A stretch of 64,000 bases of DNA from Kangiella aquimarina DSM 16071 (lineage in GTDB: Bacteria; Pseudomonadota; Gammaproteobacteria; Enterobacterales; Kangiellaceae). Both the position numbers and the translations under genes were made by a program. Below the pieces are notes generated by a model. The model searched no databases and was not told the origin of the DNA. It saw only the letters and a program-made list of their open reading frames with translations. This document shows positions 36,147 through 46,957 of this stretch, one piece after another. Each line of letters opens with the position of its first letter. Position 1 is the first letter of the stretch. The stretch covers positions 1,879,128-1,943,127 of the forward strand of contig NZ_KB893650.1 of the NCBI RefSeq assembly GCF_000374105.1, written 5' to 3'.

Positions 36147-36218
36147 AAGTCCCCCCGATTAATAGAACAAAAGACACTTCCATTGTTATACGTTAGGACC
36201 AGAGAATCAAGACAGGAA

Positions 36219-36295
36219 TGGCACCCCCGACAGGATTCGAACCTGTTACCTTCCCCTTAGGAGGGGGACGCTCTATCCAGATGAGCTACGGGGGT
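36219..36295 (-). tRNA. tRNA-Arg (anticodon CCT)
   Basis: Read on the minus strand it folds as a standard cloverleaf: acceptor ACCCCCG/CGGGGGT, D-stem GCTC/GAGC, anticodon stem TCCCC/GGGGA with loop CTCCTAA, T-arm ACAGG-TTCGAAT-CCTGT, discriminator G and an encoded CCA. The 77-base gene decodes AGG. It sits between the lipoprotein gene and serS. Confidence 0.96.
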
Positions 36296-36310
36296 GCGGA
36301 AGCGTGATTT

Positions 36311-37609
<1,299 letters not shown>

Positions 37610-37616
37610 TTAAATT

Positions 37617-38000
37617 TCAGGCGGCCATTCTACCACCAAGCCAAGCACCAAAAAACACGAAAAGCATGCAAAGTATCAAATTGGCGCTGATATTTAGTCC
37701 AGCTTTAAGCCATAGCTGTTGCTGCATTAGCTGAAAGGTTTCAACAGAAAAGGTCGAGAAAGTTGTCAAGGCACCTAGAAAACCAATAACAACCCCCATG
37801 CGAATATTATTGGAAACTTGTGCTGTCTGCCAAAAAGTCAACAAGAAGCCAGCAATAAAGCAACCAATAACATTTGCAAGTAAAGTACCCCACAGATAAT
37901 GCTCGCCAAACAGCCACTCCGCAAGATCTCTACATTTGAATCTCGCAATAGCGCCAAGCGCTCCCCCAAGGCCAATGCTGGCAATAACTGCAATATTCAT
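37617..38000 (-). CDS. crcB: Fluoride channel CrcB (Fluc)
   Basis: A 127-residue four-helix membrane protein of the Fluc family, which works as a dual-topology dimer that lets fluoride escape the cell. GGALGAIARFKC in helix 1, LANVIGCFIAGFLL in helix 2, the signature GFLGALTTFSTFSVE in helix 3 with its helix break, and a final small helix are all visible. No fluoride riboswitch is present upstream; it is embedded between rarA (two bases) and serS, so expression is probably constitutive with those genes. Confidence 0.94.
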   Translation of the reverse strand: MNIAVIASIGLGGALGAIARFKCRDLAEWLFGEHYLWGTLLANVIGCFIAGFLLTFWQTAQVSNNIRMGVVIGFLGALTTFSTFSVETFQLMQQQLWLKAGLNISANLILCMLFVFFGAWLGGRMAA

Positions 38001-38002
38001 AG

Positions 38003-39340
38003 TTAGCCCTTATTAAATTGTTCGCTTTTAGCCTTGAGCCAGGCTAGTTTATCGGCAATCTTCTTTTCAAGCCCTCTGTCCACAGGGTGATAGTACTGGG
38101 TTTCCCCTTTCTCATCGGGAAAGTAAGTCTGCCCAGCTGAAAATGCATCCGGCTCATCATGGTCATAGCGATAACCGGTACCATAATCCAACTCTTTCAT
38201 TAATTTGGTTGGGGCATTTCTGATATGCATGGGAACTTCATAAGTCGGTTCATTTTTCACATCGCGAAGAGCATTGTTATAAGCCATATAGACAGCGTTA
38301 CTTTTTGGCGCGCAGGCGAGGTATATTATGGCCTGAGCAATTGCCAGCTCCCCTTCGGGACTTCCTAAGCGCTCCTGCACATCCCAGGCATTAAGCGCCA
38401 AGGTTAAACCACGCGGATCCGCATTGCCAATGTCCTCACTGGCCATGCGAACCACTCGACGTGCGACATACAAAGGATCACAACCACCATCAATCATGCG
38501 GCAGAACCAATAAAGCGCCCCATCAGGATTACTGCCGCGAACCGATTTATGCAATGCCGAAATCTGATCATAAAAATGCTCACCACCCTTATCAAATCTT
38601 CGAAGGGATTGTGTAAGAGTTTCCTCTAGCACTTCATCATCAATGACAGGAGATTCATCATCTTTTGCTAACGCCAGTTCGCTGGCTAGCTCGAGAAAAT
38701 TCAGCAAGCGACGACCGTCACCATCAGCTGCATCGATTAAATGTTTTCGACTTTCTTCTGCGATATAAAGATGATACTTACCCAGGCCAAGATCTTCATC
38801 TGTCAGCGCCCTGCTTATTAATTTATCCAGCGCACTTTCTGAAAGATCTTTTAAAACAAACACGCGCGCCCTGGAAAGAAGAGCATTATTAAGTTCAAAG
38901 GAGGGGTTTTCAGTTGTAGCACCAATGAAAGTCAAAGTACCATCTTCAACATAGGGTAAAAAAGCATCCTGTTGAGCTTTGTTAAAGCGATGAACCTCAT
39001 CGACAAATAATATGGTTGGCTTGCCCTGAGCCTGATATTGGCGAGCTTCATCTACCGCAGCGCGTATGTCTTTAACGCCGGCTAAAACCGCTGAAATAGT
39101 AATGAAATGAGCATTTGAACTTTGTGCAATTAATCGAGCAAGTGTCGTTTTACCGGTTCCGGGAGGCCCCCAGAAAATTAGTGAAAAAGGACGCTTGGTA
39201 TCTATTGCCTGACGAAGAGGTTTGCCGGGAGCAAGCAGATGCTCCTGCCCAACGTAATTCTCTAGAGATGTCGGGCGCAAACGATCTGCCAACGGAGCAT
39301 TGAGCGGAGAGTCTGAAAAAAGATTCGATTGTCCACTCAT
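38003..39340 (-). CDS. rarA: Replication-associated recombination protein RarA
   Basis: A 445-residue AAA+ ATPase acting at stalled replication forks. Walker A is FWGPPGTGKTTLARLIA (about 55-65), Walker B FVDEVHRFNKAQQDAFLP, sensor 1 FIGATTENPSFELN, followed by the MgsA/Werner-interacting C-terminal domain containing ALYWFCRMIDGGCDPLYVAR. Length equals E. coli RarA (447). It sits six bases after lolA and two before crcB, so it is probably part of a lolA-rarA-crcB unit. Confidence 0.95.
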   Translation of the reverse strand: MSGQSNLFSDSPLNAPLADRLRPTSLENYVGQEHLLAPGKPLRQAIDTKRPFSLIFWGPPGTGKTTLARLIAQSSNAHFITISAVLAGVKDIRAAVDEARQYQAQGKPTILFVDEVHRFNKAQQDAFLPYVEDGTLTFIGATTENPSFELNNALLSRARVFVLKDLSESALDKLISRALTDEDLGLGKYHLYIAEESRKHLIDAADGDGRRLLNFLELASELALAKDDESPVIDDEVLEETLTQSLRRFDKGGEHFYDQISALHKSVRGSNPDGALYWFCRMIDGGCDPLYVARRVVRMASEDIGNADPRGLTLALNAWDVQERLGSPEGELAIAQAIIYLACAPKSNAVYMAYNNALRDVKNEPTYEVPMHIRNAPTKLMKELDYGTGYRYDHDEPDAFSAGQTYFPDEKGETQYYHPVDRGLEKKIADKLAWLKAKSEQFNKG

Positions 39341-39346
39341 GAGATT

Positions 39347-40030
39347 TTAGAAGTCACCTTTCTCTAGTGCAGCACCTTCAATTGAATTTCGGCTATCAAT
39401 GACATCAATACCTTCTGGAACCTCAAACTCGAAGTGGTCATCTTCAAATTCTGGGTTCATAGTTACATTGGTAAAATCGACTAAAGTAGCCTGCCCAAGG
39501 TTGTCTTTAACCTGTAAGGCAACCAGATCGGAACCATGGAATTCTAGAATCAGAACTTCGTATAAAGCATCAGGATCGCGTGGGGTCAGGTGATAGATTA
39601 ATACGCCCTCACCCTCGCCTTTAACAGCTGCCACTTCATAGTTTGCCGCAACATCTAATTGAGCCTGGCTCAATAAAGCAGCAGGTGAATTAGCCAGAGT
39701 TTGATCAAGACTTGAAACATTGATTTGCTCAATATCCATATCAAACTGCCAAAGGTTAATACCATCAGCAACGATTTGCTGCTCAAACGGTTCTACCACA
39801 ACCCAGCGGAATAACTGTGGACGCTTCAGTTCAAAGTGGCCAGATGATTTGTCGATTAGAGTGCCGAATTCATCTGTTATAACCTGACTGAAATCAGCTT
39901 TAAAACTATCAATTGCTGTTAATTTCTTTTCCAGTTCCTGAGGCGCGTCTGCTTGAGCAGCAATACTCAAACCCATTAAAGCGACGGCTGCAGTTAACTG
40001 GCCAAACTGTTTCTTTATACTTTTAATCAT
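39347..40030 (-). CDS. lolA: Outer-membrane lipoprotein carrier LolA
   Basis: A 227-residue periplasmic chaperone that carries lipoproteins from LolCDE to LolB. A signal peptide (LTAAVALMGLSIAAQA) is followed by LEKKLTAIDSFKADFSQVITD, FELKRPQLFRWVVVEPFEQ and an IVADGINLWQFD segment, all typical of the half-barrel LolA fold. It lies upstream of rarA with only six bases between. A repeat cluster separates it from ftsK. Confidence 0.94.
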   Translation of the reverse strand: MIKSIKKQFGQLTAAVALMGLSIAAQADAPQELEKKLTAIDSFKADFSQVITDEFGTLIDKSSGHFELKRPQLFRWVVVEPFEQQIVADGINLWQFDMDIEQINVSSLDQTLANSPAALLSQAQLDVAANYEVAAVKGEGEGVLIYHLTPRDPDALYEVLILEFHGSDLVALQVKDNLGQATLVDFTNVTMNPEFEDDHFEFEVPEGIDVIDSRNSIEGAALEKGDF

Positions 40031-40124
40031 TTCGTTACCATAATTCGGTCAAATGTAATCACGTTATAACTGCCCAATACTGAATTAGGCCTTAATAGCT
40101 CAGTATGTTGCTACATACTTCTTA

Positions 40125-40160
40125 GAGCGTTAACGGTGCTCACCTGGCACCTCATATCAA
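40125..40160. repeat. Truncated copy of the ftsK-upstream repeat
   Basis: Contains GAGCGTTAACGGTGC, identical to the head of copy B (40297-40311), followed by unrelated TCACCTGGCACC. It may be a remnant of the same repeat family. Confidence 0.5.
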
Positions 40161-40175
40161 TTTCCGGTTGAATAT

Positions 40176-40277
40176 CCAGCGTCTGTGGTGCAGCGAAGAC
40201 TCGGTATTCTTAATTACTTAGTGAGAGTTTACGTGTTTTTGTAAATGACGACACAAAATGATTAAGAACAACAAAGC
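40176..40277. repeat. Hairpin repeat, copy A
   Basis: The element starts CCAGCGTCTGTGGTGCAGCG, contains TTCTTAAT paired with ATTAAGAA, and has an inner hairpin TTTAC-loop-GTAAA followed by ATGACGAC and AACAACAAAGC. Copies B and C share the order of parts but differ in arm sequence. The gap 40031-40580 between lolA and ftsK holds three copies and no gene. Confidence 0.75.
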
Positions 40278-40296
40278 TATATTCATCCAGCTCTTT

Positions 40297-40390
40297 GAGC
40301 GTTAACGGTGCAGTTAAGACAAGGCATAAAATAATTAAATTGCGGAGTTTAGCTCTCTAAATGACAAAATTTAATTATTTTATAACGCCG
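40297..40390. repeat. Hairpin repeat, copy B
   Basis: Starts GAGCGTTAACGGTGCAGTTA. The stem AAAATAATTAAATT pairs perfectly with AATTTAATTATTTT; the inner hairpin reads TTTAG-CTCT-CTAAA instead of TTTAC...GTAAA, a compensatory change relative to A and C. It ends near TATAACGCC. Confidence 0.75.
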
Positions 40391-40456
40391 TATTAACAAA
40401 CAACCTACTCTCTTTTCTTTTTAGTAAAACTAAACCTATTAGCATACTTACGCGGA

Positions 40457-40583
40457 TCCAGCGTCAGCTGTGCAGCCAAGACGCGGCGTTCTTTATTATT
40501 GAGCGAGGAGTTTACGCTCTTGTAAATGACGACGCGAAATAATAAAGAACAACAAAGTATTGGTAAGCAAGCTAGCTGGATCA
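40457..40583. repeat. Hairpin repeat, copy C, overlapping the ftsK stop
   Basis: Starts TCCAGCGTCAGCTGTGCAGCC. GTTCTTTATTATT pairs with AATAATAAAGAAC (13 bases) around an inner TTTAC-GCTCTT-GTAAA hairpin. The outer ends GATCCAGC and GCTGGATC are inverted. The right end covers the ftsK stop codon, so it may serve as transcript end structure. Confidence 0.78.
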
Positions 40584-42920
40584 GTCTTTAGGTGGCGGCG
40601 GAGCTAACACCTCCCTCGCCCCATTAGACCCCATCTCAGACACAATACCCGCAGCTTCCATTGCTTCAACCATACGTGCTGCTCGGTTATACCCAATTTT
40701 TAAGCGGCGCTGAATCCCTGAAATAGATGCTCTTCGGGTCTCAGTGACTATAGCAACCGCTTGATCAAATAACTCATCCTGCTCGCTGTCACTATCCGCT
40801 CCATCCATACCTGGTATACCCGGAACCGGCACTTCACTGGTACCACTTATCACTTCATCAAGATACTCAGGCTCACCGCGTTTTTTCCAGTCCTCGACCA
40901 CACGATGTACTTCATCATCATCAACAAAGGCACCGTGGATACGCGTAGGGATATTCGAGCCACCGGGAAGGTACAACATATCACCCATTCCTAATAGCTG
41001 TTCCGCACCCATCTGATCAAGGATGGTTCTGGAGTCAATTTTAGATGACACTTGGAAAGCAATACGGGATGGAATATTCGCCTTAATCAAACCAGTTATC
41101 ACATCAACCGAAGGACGCTGAGTAGCTAGAATCAGGTGAATACCCGCTGCACGTGCTTTCTGAGCAATTCGGGCAATCAGCTCTTCAACCTTCTTGCCGA
41201 CAATCATCATCATATCAGCGAGCTCGTCAATGACGATGACAATTGAAGGTAACTTTTCCAGGGTTGGCGGCTCTTCTTCCAATCCATCAGTTGGTTGCCA
41301 CAATGGATCTTTAATCGGCTCACCCGCTTTGATTGCATCTTGAATTTTTTTATTGAAGCCAGCCAAATTACGAACCCCCATAGCTGACATCAATCGATAA
41401 CGTCGCTCCATTTCTCCAACTGACCAGCGCAATGCATTAGCAGCGTCTTTCATGTCAGTTACCACTTCACATAATAAGTGGGGGATGCCTTCATACACAC
41501 TTAACTCAAGCATCTTTGGGTCAATCATGATTAAGCGGAGATCTTCTGGCGTAGCTTTATAAAGCATGCTGATAATCATGGCATTAACACCAACTGACTT
41601 ACCGGAGCCTGTGGTACCGGCAACCAACAGGTGAGGCATTTTTGCCATATTGACAACAATCGGATTGCCCGCAATATCCTTACCTAATGCCATGCTGAGC
41701 GGTGCTTTTGATTTTTCAAACTCGTCACAGGCCAATACTTCACGTAAGCGCACTACTTCACGAGATTCATTTGGTATCTCAATACCAACATAAGTTTTAC
41801 CAGGAATCACCTCAACCACGCGGACAGAAATTGTTGAAAGTGAGCGCGCCAAATCTTTAGCCAAATTTGAAATCTTGCTGACTTTGACACCAGGAGCAAG
41901 CTCAATCTCAAATCGAGTAATGACCGGACCTGGATGTACTTCCATGACCTGAGCTTCGACACCAAAATCTTTTAATTTCAACTCGACCAGGCGTGACATT
42001 GCTTCCAAAGCTTCCTCGGAAAAGTGATTTTTTGGAGGTTCTGGCTCATCGAGCAATTCCATGACAGGCATTGGTCCAGTTGGAATATCATCAAACAGAG
42101 GTTTTTGCTTTGCCTTTTGCACTGCTTTTGGTGGAGTCGAAGGCTGCATAACCTTTGGCTCAATCTTAACTGGGCTGCGCGTTTCTCTTTTTACCTTCTC
42201 CTGTTTCAAAGCCTCCTGACGTTTTACAACCGACTCTTTTACAGACTTTTGCTCGAGCTTGCGGTCTTTGAAGTTTTCATACCACTCCAGCAACTTACCC
42301 CATGACTTAATAACCCAGACACCCACTTTATCCATGGTTCTAAGCCAGGAAATTCCGGTGAATAAAGTTAATCCTGAAAGAAACAAGGCCAAAAGAATTA
42401 AGGTTGTGCCATAAAGGCCTAAGCCATCAATGATCAAACTGATAATAAATTCACCCAGAATTCCACCCGAGCTGTAACTGGGCTGGATAGCCGGGTCAAA
42501 AAAGTGAAGACTGCACAGTCCCGCTCCACCGACCACAGCCATTAGCAAACCGAGGCCTTTCACTGCCCAAAACGCTTTAGGATGCTCGTGTTCTATATTG
42601 CGTTCTACGTAGAGTAGATAACCTGAGTAGGCAAAAATAATGGGGATCAGGAAAGCCAGATAGCCAAATAAATGAAGAAAGAAATCAGCGAACCAAGCAC
42701 CACCTTTTCCTGCGGCATTTTGAATTGGACCGCCACTGCCATTGGTAAAGGAACCTGGATCATTGGGGTTATAAGTCAATAAGGCTAGCAAAAAGAACAA
42801 AGCCAAAGTAACTAACAGGATCATGCCGCCTTCGCTAAGACGTCTGCGCAGGATAGCTCTGGACTCCAGCGACTGGGGGGACTTTCGAGTAGCAGATTGT
42901 TTAGTTTTTGTTTTACTCAA
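40581..42920 (-). CDS. ftsK: DNA translocase FtsK
   Basis: A 779-residue division-septum translocase that segregates chromosome ends and activates XerCD at dif. Four or five N-terminal membrane helices (about 33-190) anchor it; a shorter than enterobacterial Pro/Lys/Glu linker (about 220-300) follows. The motor has Walker [18 protein letters not shown] near 435 and Walker [14 protein letters not shown]; the C-terminal gamma winged helix ([22 protein letters not shown]) reads KOPS sequences. The linker is much shorter than E. coli's (1329 residues in total), as usual outside enterobacteria. Upstream of lolA; lrp follows on the same strand upstream. Confidence 0.96.
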   Translation of the reverse strand: MSKTKTKQSATRKSPQSLESRAILRRRLSEGGMILLVTLALFFLLALLTYNPNDPGSFTNGSGGPIQNAAGKGGAWFADFFLHLFGYLAFLIPIIFAYSGYLLYVERNIEHEHPKAFWAVKGLGLLMAVVGGAGLCSLHFFDPAIQPSYSSGGILGEFIISLIIDGLGLYGTTLILLALFLSGLTLFTGISWLRTMDKVGVWVIKSWGKLLEWYENFKDRKLEQKSVKESVVKRQEALKQEKVKRETRSPVKIEPKVMQPSTPPKAVQKAKQKPLFDDIPTGPMPVMELLDEPEPPKNHFSEEALEAMSRLVELKLKDFGVEAQVMEVHPGPVITRFEIELAPGVKVSKISNLAKDLARSLSTISVRVVEVIPGKTYVGIEIPNESREVVRLREVLACDEFEKSKAPLSMALGKDIAGNPIVVNMAKMPHLLVAGTTGSGKSVGVNAMIISMLYKATPEDLRLIMIDPKMLELSVYEGIPHLLCEVVTDMKDAANALRWSVGEMERRYRLMSAMGVRNLAGFNKKIQDAIKAGEPIKDPLWQPTDGLEEEPPTLEKLPSIVIVIDELADMMMIVGKKVEELIARIAQKARAAGIHLILATQRPSVDVITGLIKANIPSRIAFQVSSKIDSRTILDQMGAEQLLGMGDMLYLPGGSNIPTRIHGAFVDDDEVHRVVEDWKKRGEPEYLDEVISGTSEVPVPGIPGMDGADSDSEQDELFDQAVAIVTETRRASISGIQRRLKIGYNRAARMVEAMEAAGIVSEMGSNGAREVLAPPPPKD

Positions 42921-43012
42921 AACACTTTCCTTTCATAGTTTGCAGTTATTCTAAAGCAAGTTTCAGCTATCTCAAGCAGTTAATTGTGGCGAATTCTGAA
43001 CTGTGAACAAAC

Positions 43013-43510
43013 TTATCGTCTATCAAGATTTATGGGTAATAAATTGGTTTCCTTAACCTCTTCCATCACCATGTAGGAGCGAGAGGCACTGACGCCTGGT
43101 AGCATTAGCAGAGTTTCACCTAGTAATTTACGATAGGCTTTCATATCGGCTACTCGGGCTTTGAGCAAATAATCGAAGTCACCCGATACCAGATGACACT
43201 CTAGAATCGTAGGAAGTTTAGTTACCGCCTGTTTAAACTCCTCAAATACATCTGGCGAAGTTCTTGATAATCGTATCTCAACAAATACCAACAGTGATGC
43301 CGCCAATTTCATCGGATTTAAACGTGCAGAATAGCCTTCAATAAAGCCATTCGCTTCCAACCGTTTAACCCGTTCAAGACAGGGGGTAGCACTCAGCCCC
43401 ACTTTCTTAGATAGCTCTACGTTTGAAATACGACCATTTTGTTGCAATTCATTGAGTATACGCAGGTCTATTCGATCCAGAATTTGCTTACTGTCACTTT
43501 GAACCTTCAA
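43013..43510 (-). CDS. lrp: Leucine-responsive regulatory protein Lrp
   Basis: A 165-residue Lrp/AsnC regulator. The N-terminal helix-turn-helix contains ILNELQQNGRISNVELSKKVGLSATPCLERVKRLE; the C-terminal RAM domain has CHLVSGDFDYLLKARV and TRSYMVMEEVKETN-like SRSYMVMEEVKETN. It is close to E. coli Lrp (164 residues) and keeps the gene position next to ftsK. It is divergent from ald, whose homologues are often Lrp targets, so the shared 140-base gap is a likely regulatory site. Confidence 0.93.
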   Translation of the reverse strand: MKVQSDSKQILDRIDLRILNELQQNGRISNVELSKKVGLSATPCLERVKRLEANGFIEGYSARLNPMKLAASLLVFVEIRLSRTSPDVFEEFKQAVTKLPTILECHLVSGDFDYLLKARVADMKAYRKLLGETLLMLPGVSASRSYMVMEEVKETNLLPINLDRR

Positions 43511-43651
43511 AGCATTTTCCTTGCTTAAAATAAACTTTATTAGTGTTTTATACTACAAAATACACAATAACAGCAAATAATTCTTCCGCTTCGTCATTAT
43601 AATAGTGCATCCCTCTTCCGAGGCAAACCTTGATTTATTGGAGCTAGAAAT

Positions 43652-44785
43652 ATGTTGATTGGGGTCCCTAAAGAAATTAAAAACCACGAATATCGCGTGG
43701 GAATGGTACCAGCAAGTGTTCGTGAAGTGATTGCTCATGGGCATGAAGTTATCGTAGAAACCAATGCGGGTATCGGCATCGGTTTCACTGACGAAGATTA
43801 TCAGGCTGTTGGGGCGACGATTGCACCATCTGCCGAAGATGTGTTTGCCAAGGCAGACATGATTGTAAAGGTAAAAGAACCTTTAGCCGAAGAACGCAAG
43901 CGTTTACGCGAAGGTCAAATCCTATTTACCTACCTTCACCTTGCTCCAGATATGCCTCAGACCGAAGATCTGGTTAAATCCGGTGCAGTCTGTATTGCTT
44001 ATGAGACCGTAACAAGTGCTGCTGGTGGATTACCGCTGTTAGCGCCTATGTCTGAAGTTGCAGGCCGTATGTCGATTCAGGCTGGCGCAGAGTGCCTAGA
44101 GAAGTCTAATGGTGGTCGTGGCATGTTGCTCGGCGGCGTGCCTGGCGTTCAACCAGCCAAAGTCGTGGTTATCGGTGGCGGCGTGGTTGGTACTAACGCT
44201 ATTAAAATGGCTGTTGGTATGGGCGCTCGCGTGATTGTGCTTGACCGCAATGTAAACGCGCTGCGTCGTATTGATGCTGAATTCGGCTCTCAGGTTGAAA
44301 CAGTTTACTCAAGCCATGATTCGCTTGAGAAACATGTTATTTCAGCTGACCTTGTTATCGGTGGCGTACTGATTCCTGGTGCTGCAGCACCAAAACTGGT
44401 CACCGAAGAAATGGTTAAGCGTATGCAGCCTGGTGCAGTATTGGTTGACGTTGCGATAGATCAGGGTGGATGTTTTGAAACTTCAAAAGCAACTACCCAT
44501 GCCGATCCAACCTATATCCTGCATGACGTTGTTCATTACTGTGTTGCAAACATGCCTGGTGCGGTACCTCGCACTTCAACCTTTGCCTTGAACAATGCAA
44601 CTCTGCCTTTCATTATTAACATCGCCAATAAAGGCTATAAAAAGGCGTTAGCTGATGATCCCCATTTGCTAAACGGTCTTAACGTTTATCGCGGTAAAGT
44701 GACAGAGCGTTCTGTTGCTGAAAACCTGGGCTTTGATTATGTAGAGCCAACGACAGCTTTAGGTATCAGTACTGATACTCTATAA
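43652..44785 (+). CDS. ald: Alanine dehydrogenase
   Basis: A 377-residue NAD+ enzyme that deaminates alanine to pyruvate and ammonia, or makes alanine in reverse. The start MLIGVPKEIKNHEYRVGM carries the catalytic Lys/Arg region, then LFTYLHLAPD with the active-site His, the NAD fold KVVVIGGGVVGTNAIKMA, and DVAIDQGGCFETS. GGAGC precedes the ATG at 43652. It is divergently paired with lrp, a layout suggesting alanine- or leucine-controlled expression. A terminator follows. Confidence 0.96.
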   Translation: MLIGVPKEIKNHEYRVGMVPASVREVIAHGHEVIVETNAGIGIGFTDEDYQAVGATIAPSAEDVFAKADMIVKVKEPLAEERKRLREGQILFTYLHLAPDMPQTEDLVKSGAVCIAYETVTSAAGGLPLLAPMSEVAGRMSIQAGAECLEKSNGGRGMLLGGVPGVQPAKVVVIGGGVVGTNAIKMAVGMGARVIVLDRNVNALRRIDAEFGSQVETVYSSHDSLEKHVISADLVIGGVLIPGAAAPKLVTEEMVKRMQPGAVLVDVAIDQGGCFETSKATTHADPTYILHDVVHYCVANMPGAVPRTSTFALNNATLPFIINIANKGYKKALADDPHLLNGLNVYRGKVTERSVAENLGFDYVEPTTALGISTDTL

Positions 44786-44810
44786 CTGTAAACGTTGTTA
44801 GACAAAGATA

Positions 44811-44842
44811 AGAAAGCCACTCAATCGAGTGGCTTTCTTTTT
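44811..44842. terminator. Bidirectional terminator between ald and the LasA-like gene
   Basis: GAAAGCCACTC-AATC-GAGTGGCTTTC is an 11-base perfect stem with T tails on both sides. Confidence 0.92.
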
Positions 44843-46340
44843 ATTTAATGATGGTTAGTTGATAACGACCTGAACCTGAATAAGAGTAAACCACCATCCG
44901 ATAATATCCTGAATTGGCACTATAGTTTATACTCTCGTTCGAGCTTGGACTTTCTGATACAGCAACCCGCTGCCAGCCATAACCATTCCAACGCTCTAAC
45001 CGAACATCGAAATCAGCATTGCCCGGGCCGATTAATTCGCCAGAAATAGTCCCTCCATAATAGTAGAACCAACTACCATCTGGCTGAATATGATAAGCAT
45101 GATGACTCAAGTAACCACTGTAAATATCTCCCTGCTCAGGAGTTCCTGAGTCCGCTATTCCATAGTTATAAATATTTGTCCAAGCACAGTATTTATAGCC
45201 ATTTCTGGACAACCAGAAGTACCCGCAATTAGAGTCATAACTGCTTCGTCCGGTGCGCACTTCATAACCAGAAAGCTTGATACCATTTAAGTGGTAAAAC
45301 TGACCATCTTTTTTTAATGAGAAGTGGAGGTGTGGACCTGAAGACTGCCCACCATTGCATAGCGCCTGGGTCGTATCATTTGCATAGTTGGCAATTCGTG
45401 TATTTCTTTGCAGATTGCTTCCTGTCGGATATTGAATATTTTCAATGTGATAATAAGTCGTCGACCAGCCATCATCATGGATGATTTCAGAAAAACAGGA
45501 CGAATGGTTTTTTATAACGCCCGGTGCTGAAGCCGATACCCAGATATGACTTAAATTATCGCCCCAGTATCCACCGGCATTAAAGTCTAATGATGATTGA
45601 GGGTAAGTACCGCTACCATGGTTGGTATGACTTCCTCCATTACGCCATGATTCACCTACTCGAAAAGGAAGCTGGAAATAATTATTGATATCAGCAATAA
45701 CCAACGATTGCGTCTGCGTAGTGCTTTCCTCTTTCTTCGATTCCTCAAATAAGGTTCTATGAGTACGGCTAACCTTTTTACTTGAGCCTTTAGTACCGCG
45801 CTCCCGGTTTATCTCAAAAGCTTCTTCAGCCTGCTCAGGAATGACGGCCTCAATCGCACGATAAACATCCTCATCAGTAGTCATGACTTCGTTGCTGCCG
45901 GTGTCGCTGTAGGAGTGTCCGCGATAAAACTCTTTGGCAAGTCGAGAACTGATATCTTGGACCTGCTCTTTGAATCCTATTTTTGAGGAGAGGTCACCAA
46001 AAGGTCTTGTAATCGTAGTAGCGCTTACTGGATTTGAAATAATACCTGTTTGCTGTTCCATAATTGCGATAAGCACTTTCGGGCTTATTGAAGAGTAACC
46101 GGCATAATGAGAAATAATTTCTGCATAGCCCGCCAAATGTGGAGCGTTTGTTTGTAGATACGCTTCAACGTCGAAGTTCAACATTTCATCGTAGCTATAG
46201 ACAAATTCCTCTTTGGTGATTAACTCATCTTCCGTGCTCTCTTCCTGATAGGCCTGAAGACTTGTACAACACAGGCTGGCAGCGAACAGACAGCTTGCTG
46301 TTAACAACCTTCGTGAAATACCCCTGACTATAGATCTCAT
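44841..46340 (-). CDS. LasA-like M23 metallopeptidase with C-terminal PPC domain
   Basis: A 499-residue secreted enzyme. A signal peptide (LTASCLFAASLCCTSLQA) is followed by a propeptide-like region to about 210. The M23 core begins near LPFRVGESW with the zinc ligands in NHGSGTYPQSSLDFN (His and Asp) and the catalytic GPHLHFSL. These match LasA of Pseudomonas, which cuts pentaglycine and elastin and lyses other bacteria. The last 80 residues form a bacterial pre-peptidase C-terminal-like domain (DFDVRLERWNGYGWQRV, YYRMVVYSYSGSGRYQL). AAGGAGG just before the ATG supports the start. Alone on its strand. Peptidoglycan or protein digestion outside the cell is likely; the exact substrate is not. 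Confidence 0.87.
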   Translation of the reverse strand: MRSIVRGISRRLLTASCLFAASLCCTSLQAYQEESTEDELITKEEFVYSYDEMLNFDVEAYLQTNAPHLAGYAEIISHYAGYSSISPKVLIAIMEQQTGIISNPVSATTITRPFGDLSSKIGFKEQVQDISSRLAKEFYRGHSYSDTGSNEVMTTDEDVYRAIEAVIPEQAEEAFEINRERGTKGSSKKVSRTHRTLFEESKKEESTTQTQSLVIADINNYFQLPFRVGESWRNGGSHTNHGSGTYPQSSLDFNAGGYWGDNLSHIWVSASAPGVIKNHSSCFSEIIHDDGWSTTYYHIENIQYPTGSNLQRNTRIANYANDTTQALCNGGQSSGPHLHFSLKKDGQFYHLNGIKLSGYEVRTGRSSYDSNCGYFWLSRNGYKYCAWTNIYNYGIADSGTPEQGDIYSGYLSHHAYHIQPDGSWFYYYGGTISGELIGPGNADFDVRLERWNGYGWQRVAVSESPSSNESINYSANSGYYRMVVYSYSGSGRYQLTIIK

Positions 46341-46504
46341 TCCCCCCTCCTTAATTTAAACAGATAAATCTGAGAACACAGTAGAGTAAGGAGAATCGAT
46401 TAAAGCATCAACTGAAAGCACTAAACTTGATGGTAAAATCAGTGGTTGGTCAAATATGTACCTTTTGATACAGATGAGATAAAACTAGACGATCATTTAT
46501 GGGA

Positions 46505-46858
46505 TTAAAACTTGATGGTGGCAGCTACAAATAACAAGACAATTACAACAGCTATGCAGACGTCTCTGACTAAATGGCTTTCTGACTGAGCTGGCTCGTG
46601 ATAAAGCTCATCTTCTTCAGCAAATAAGTCGGCCTCGTCACTTACGAACTCTGCAGATTGCCAGTCATTAACAATTTCACGGGCAGCAGCATAATCTTCA
46701 TCTTTCACCCAGACCTTAACATTATTCATAGCAGCAGCTTCGCCAACAGCTCCCTGAAGACCTTCGCCACGAACCTGCGCATAAATATCAGCAGATGCCA
46801 ACACTCCTACCAGGATATTAGCATCCATACCATTCTCGGCATGATAAACAATTTTCAT
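46505..46858 (-). CDS. DUF2007-type signal-transducing membrane protein
   Basis: A 117-residue protein with an N-terminal DUF2007-like fold (KIVYHAENGMDANILVGVLASADIYAQVRGEGLQGA), a segment VWVKDEDYAAAREIV typical of these PII-like proteins, and a C-terminal transmembrane helix (DVCIAVVIVLLFVAATIKF). The start MKIVYHAENG at 46858 is taken from family alignment; the frame begins nine bases earlier at 46867. Function unknown; family members are considered putative signal transducers. It lies 90 bases downstream of the cold shock gene terminator on the same strand. Confidence 0.8.
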   Translation of the reverse strand: MKIVYHAENGMDANILVGVLASADIYAQVRGEGLQGAVGEAAAMNNVKVWVKDEDYAAAREIVNDWQSAEFVSDEADLFAEEDELYHEPAQSESHLVRDVCIAVVIVLLFVAATIKF

Positions 46859-46899
46859 AAACATCAACCTTGATTGTTTTCTTTTGATGTATTCAGAGC

Positions 46900-46934
46900 A
46901 TAAAAAAACCGCGCCAATGACGCGGTTTTTTTAG
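46900..46934 (-). terminator. Terminator after cold shock gene
   Basis: AAAAACCGCG-CCAATGA-CGCGGTTTTTTT lies just beyond the csp stop and ahead of the DUF2007 gene on the same strand, with A/T runs on both flanks. Confidence 0.92.
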
Positions 46935-46957
46935 ATCTAAATGTACAATTCTATAAA

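Noticed and set aside
46423..46520. Repeated AAACTTGATGGT near the LasA-like and DUF2007 genes
   Set aside because: Only about 12 bases are shared and the second copy lies within a coding region; likely chance.
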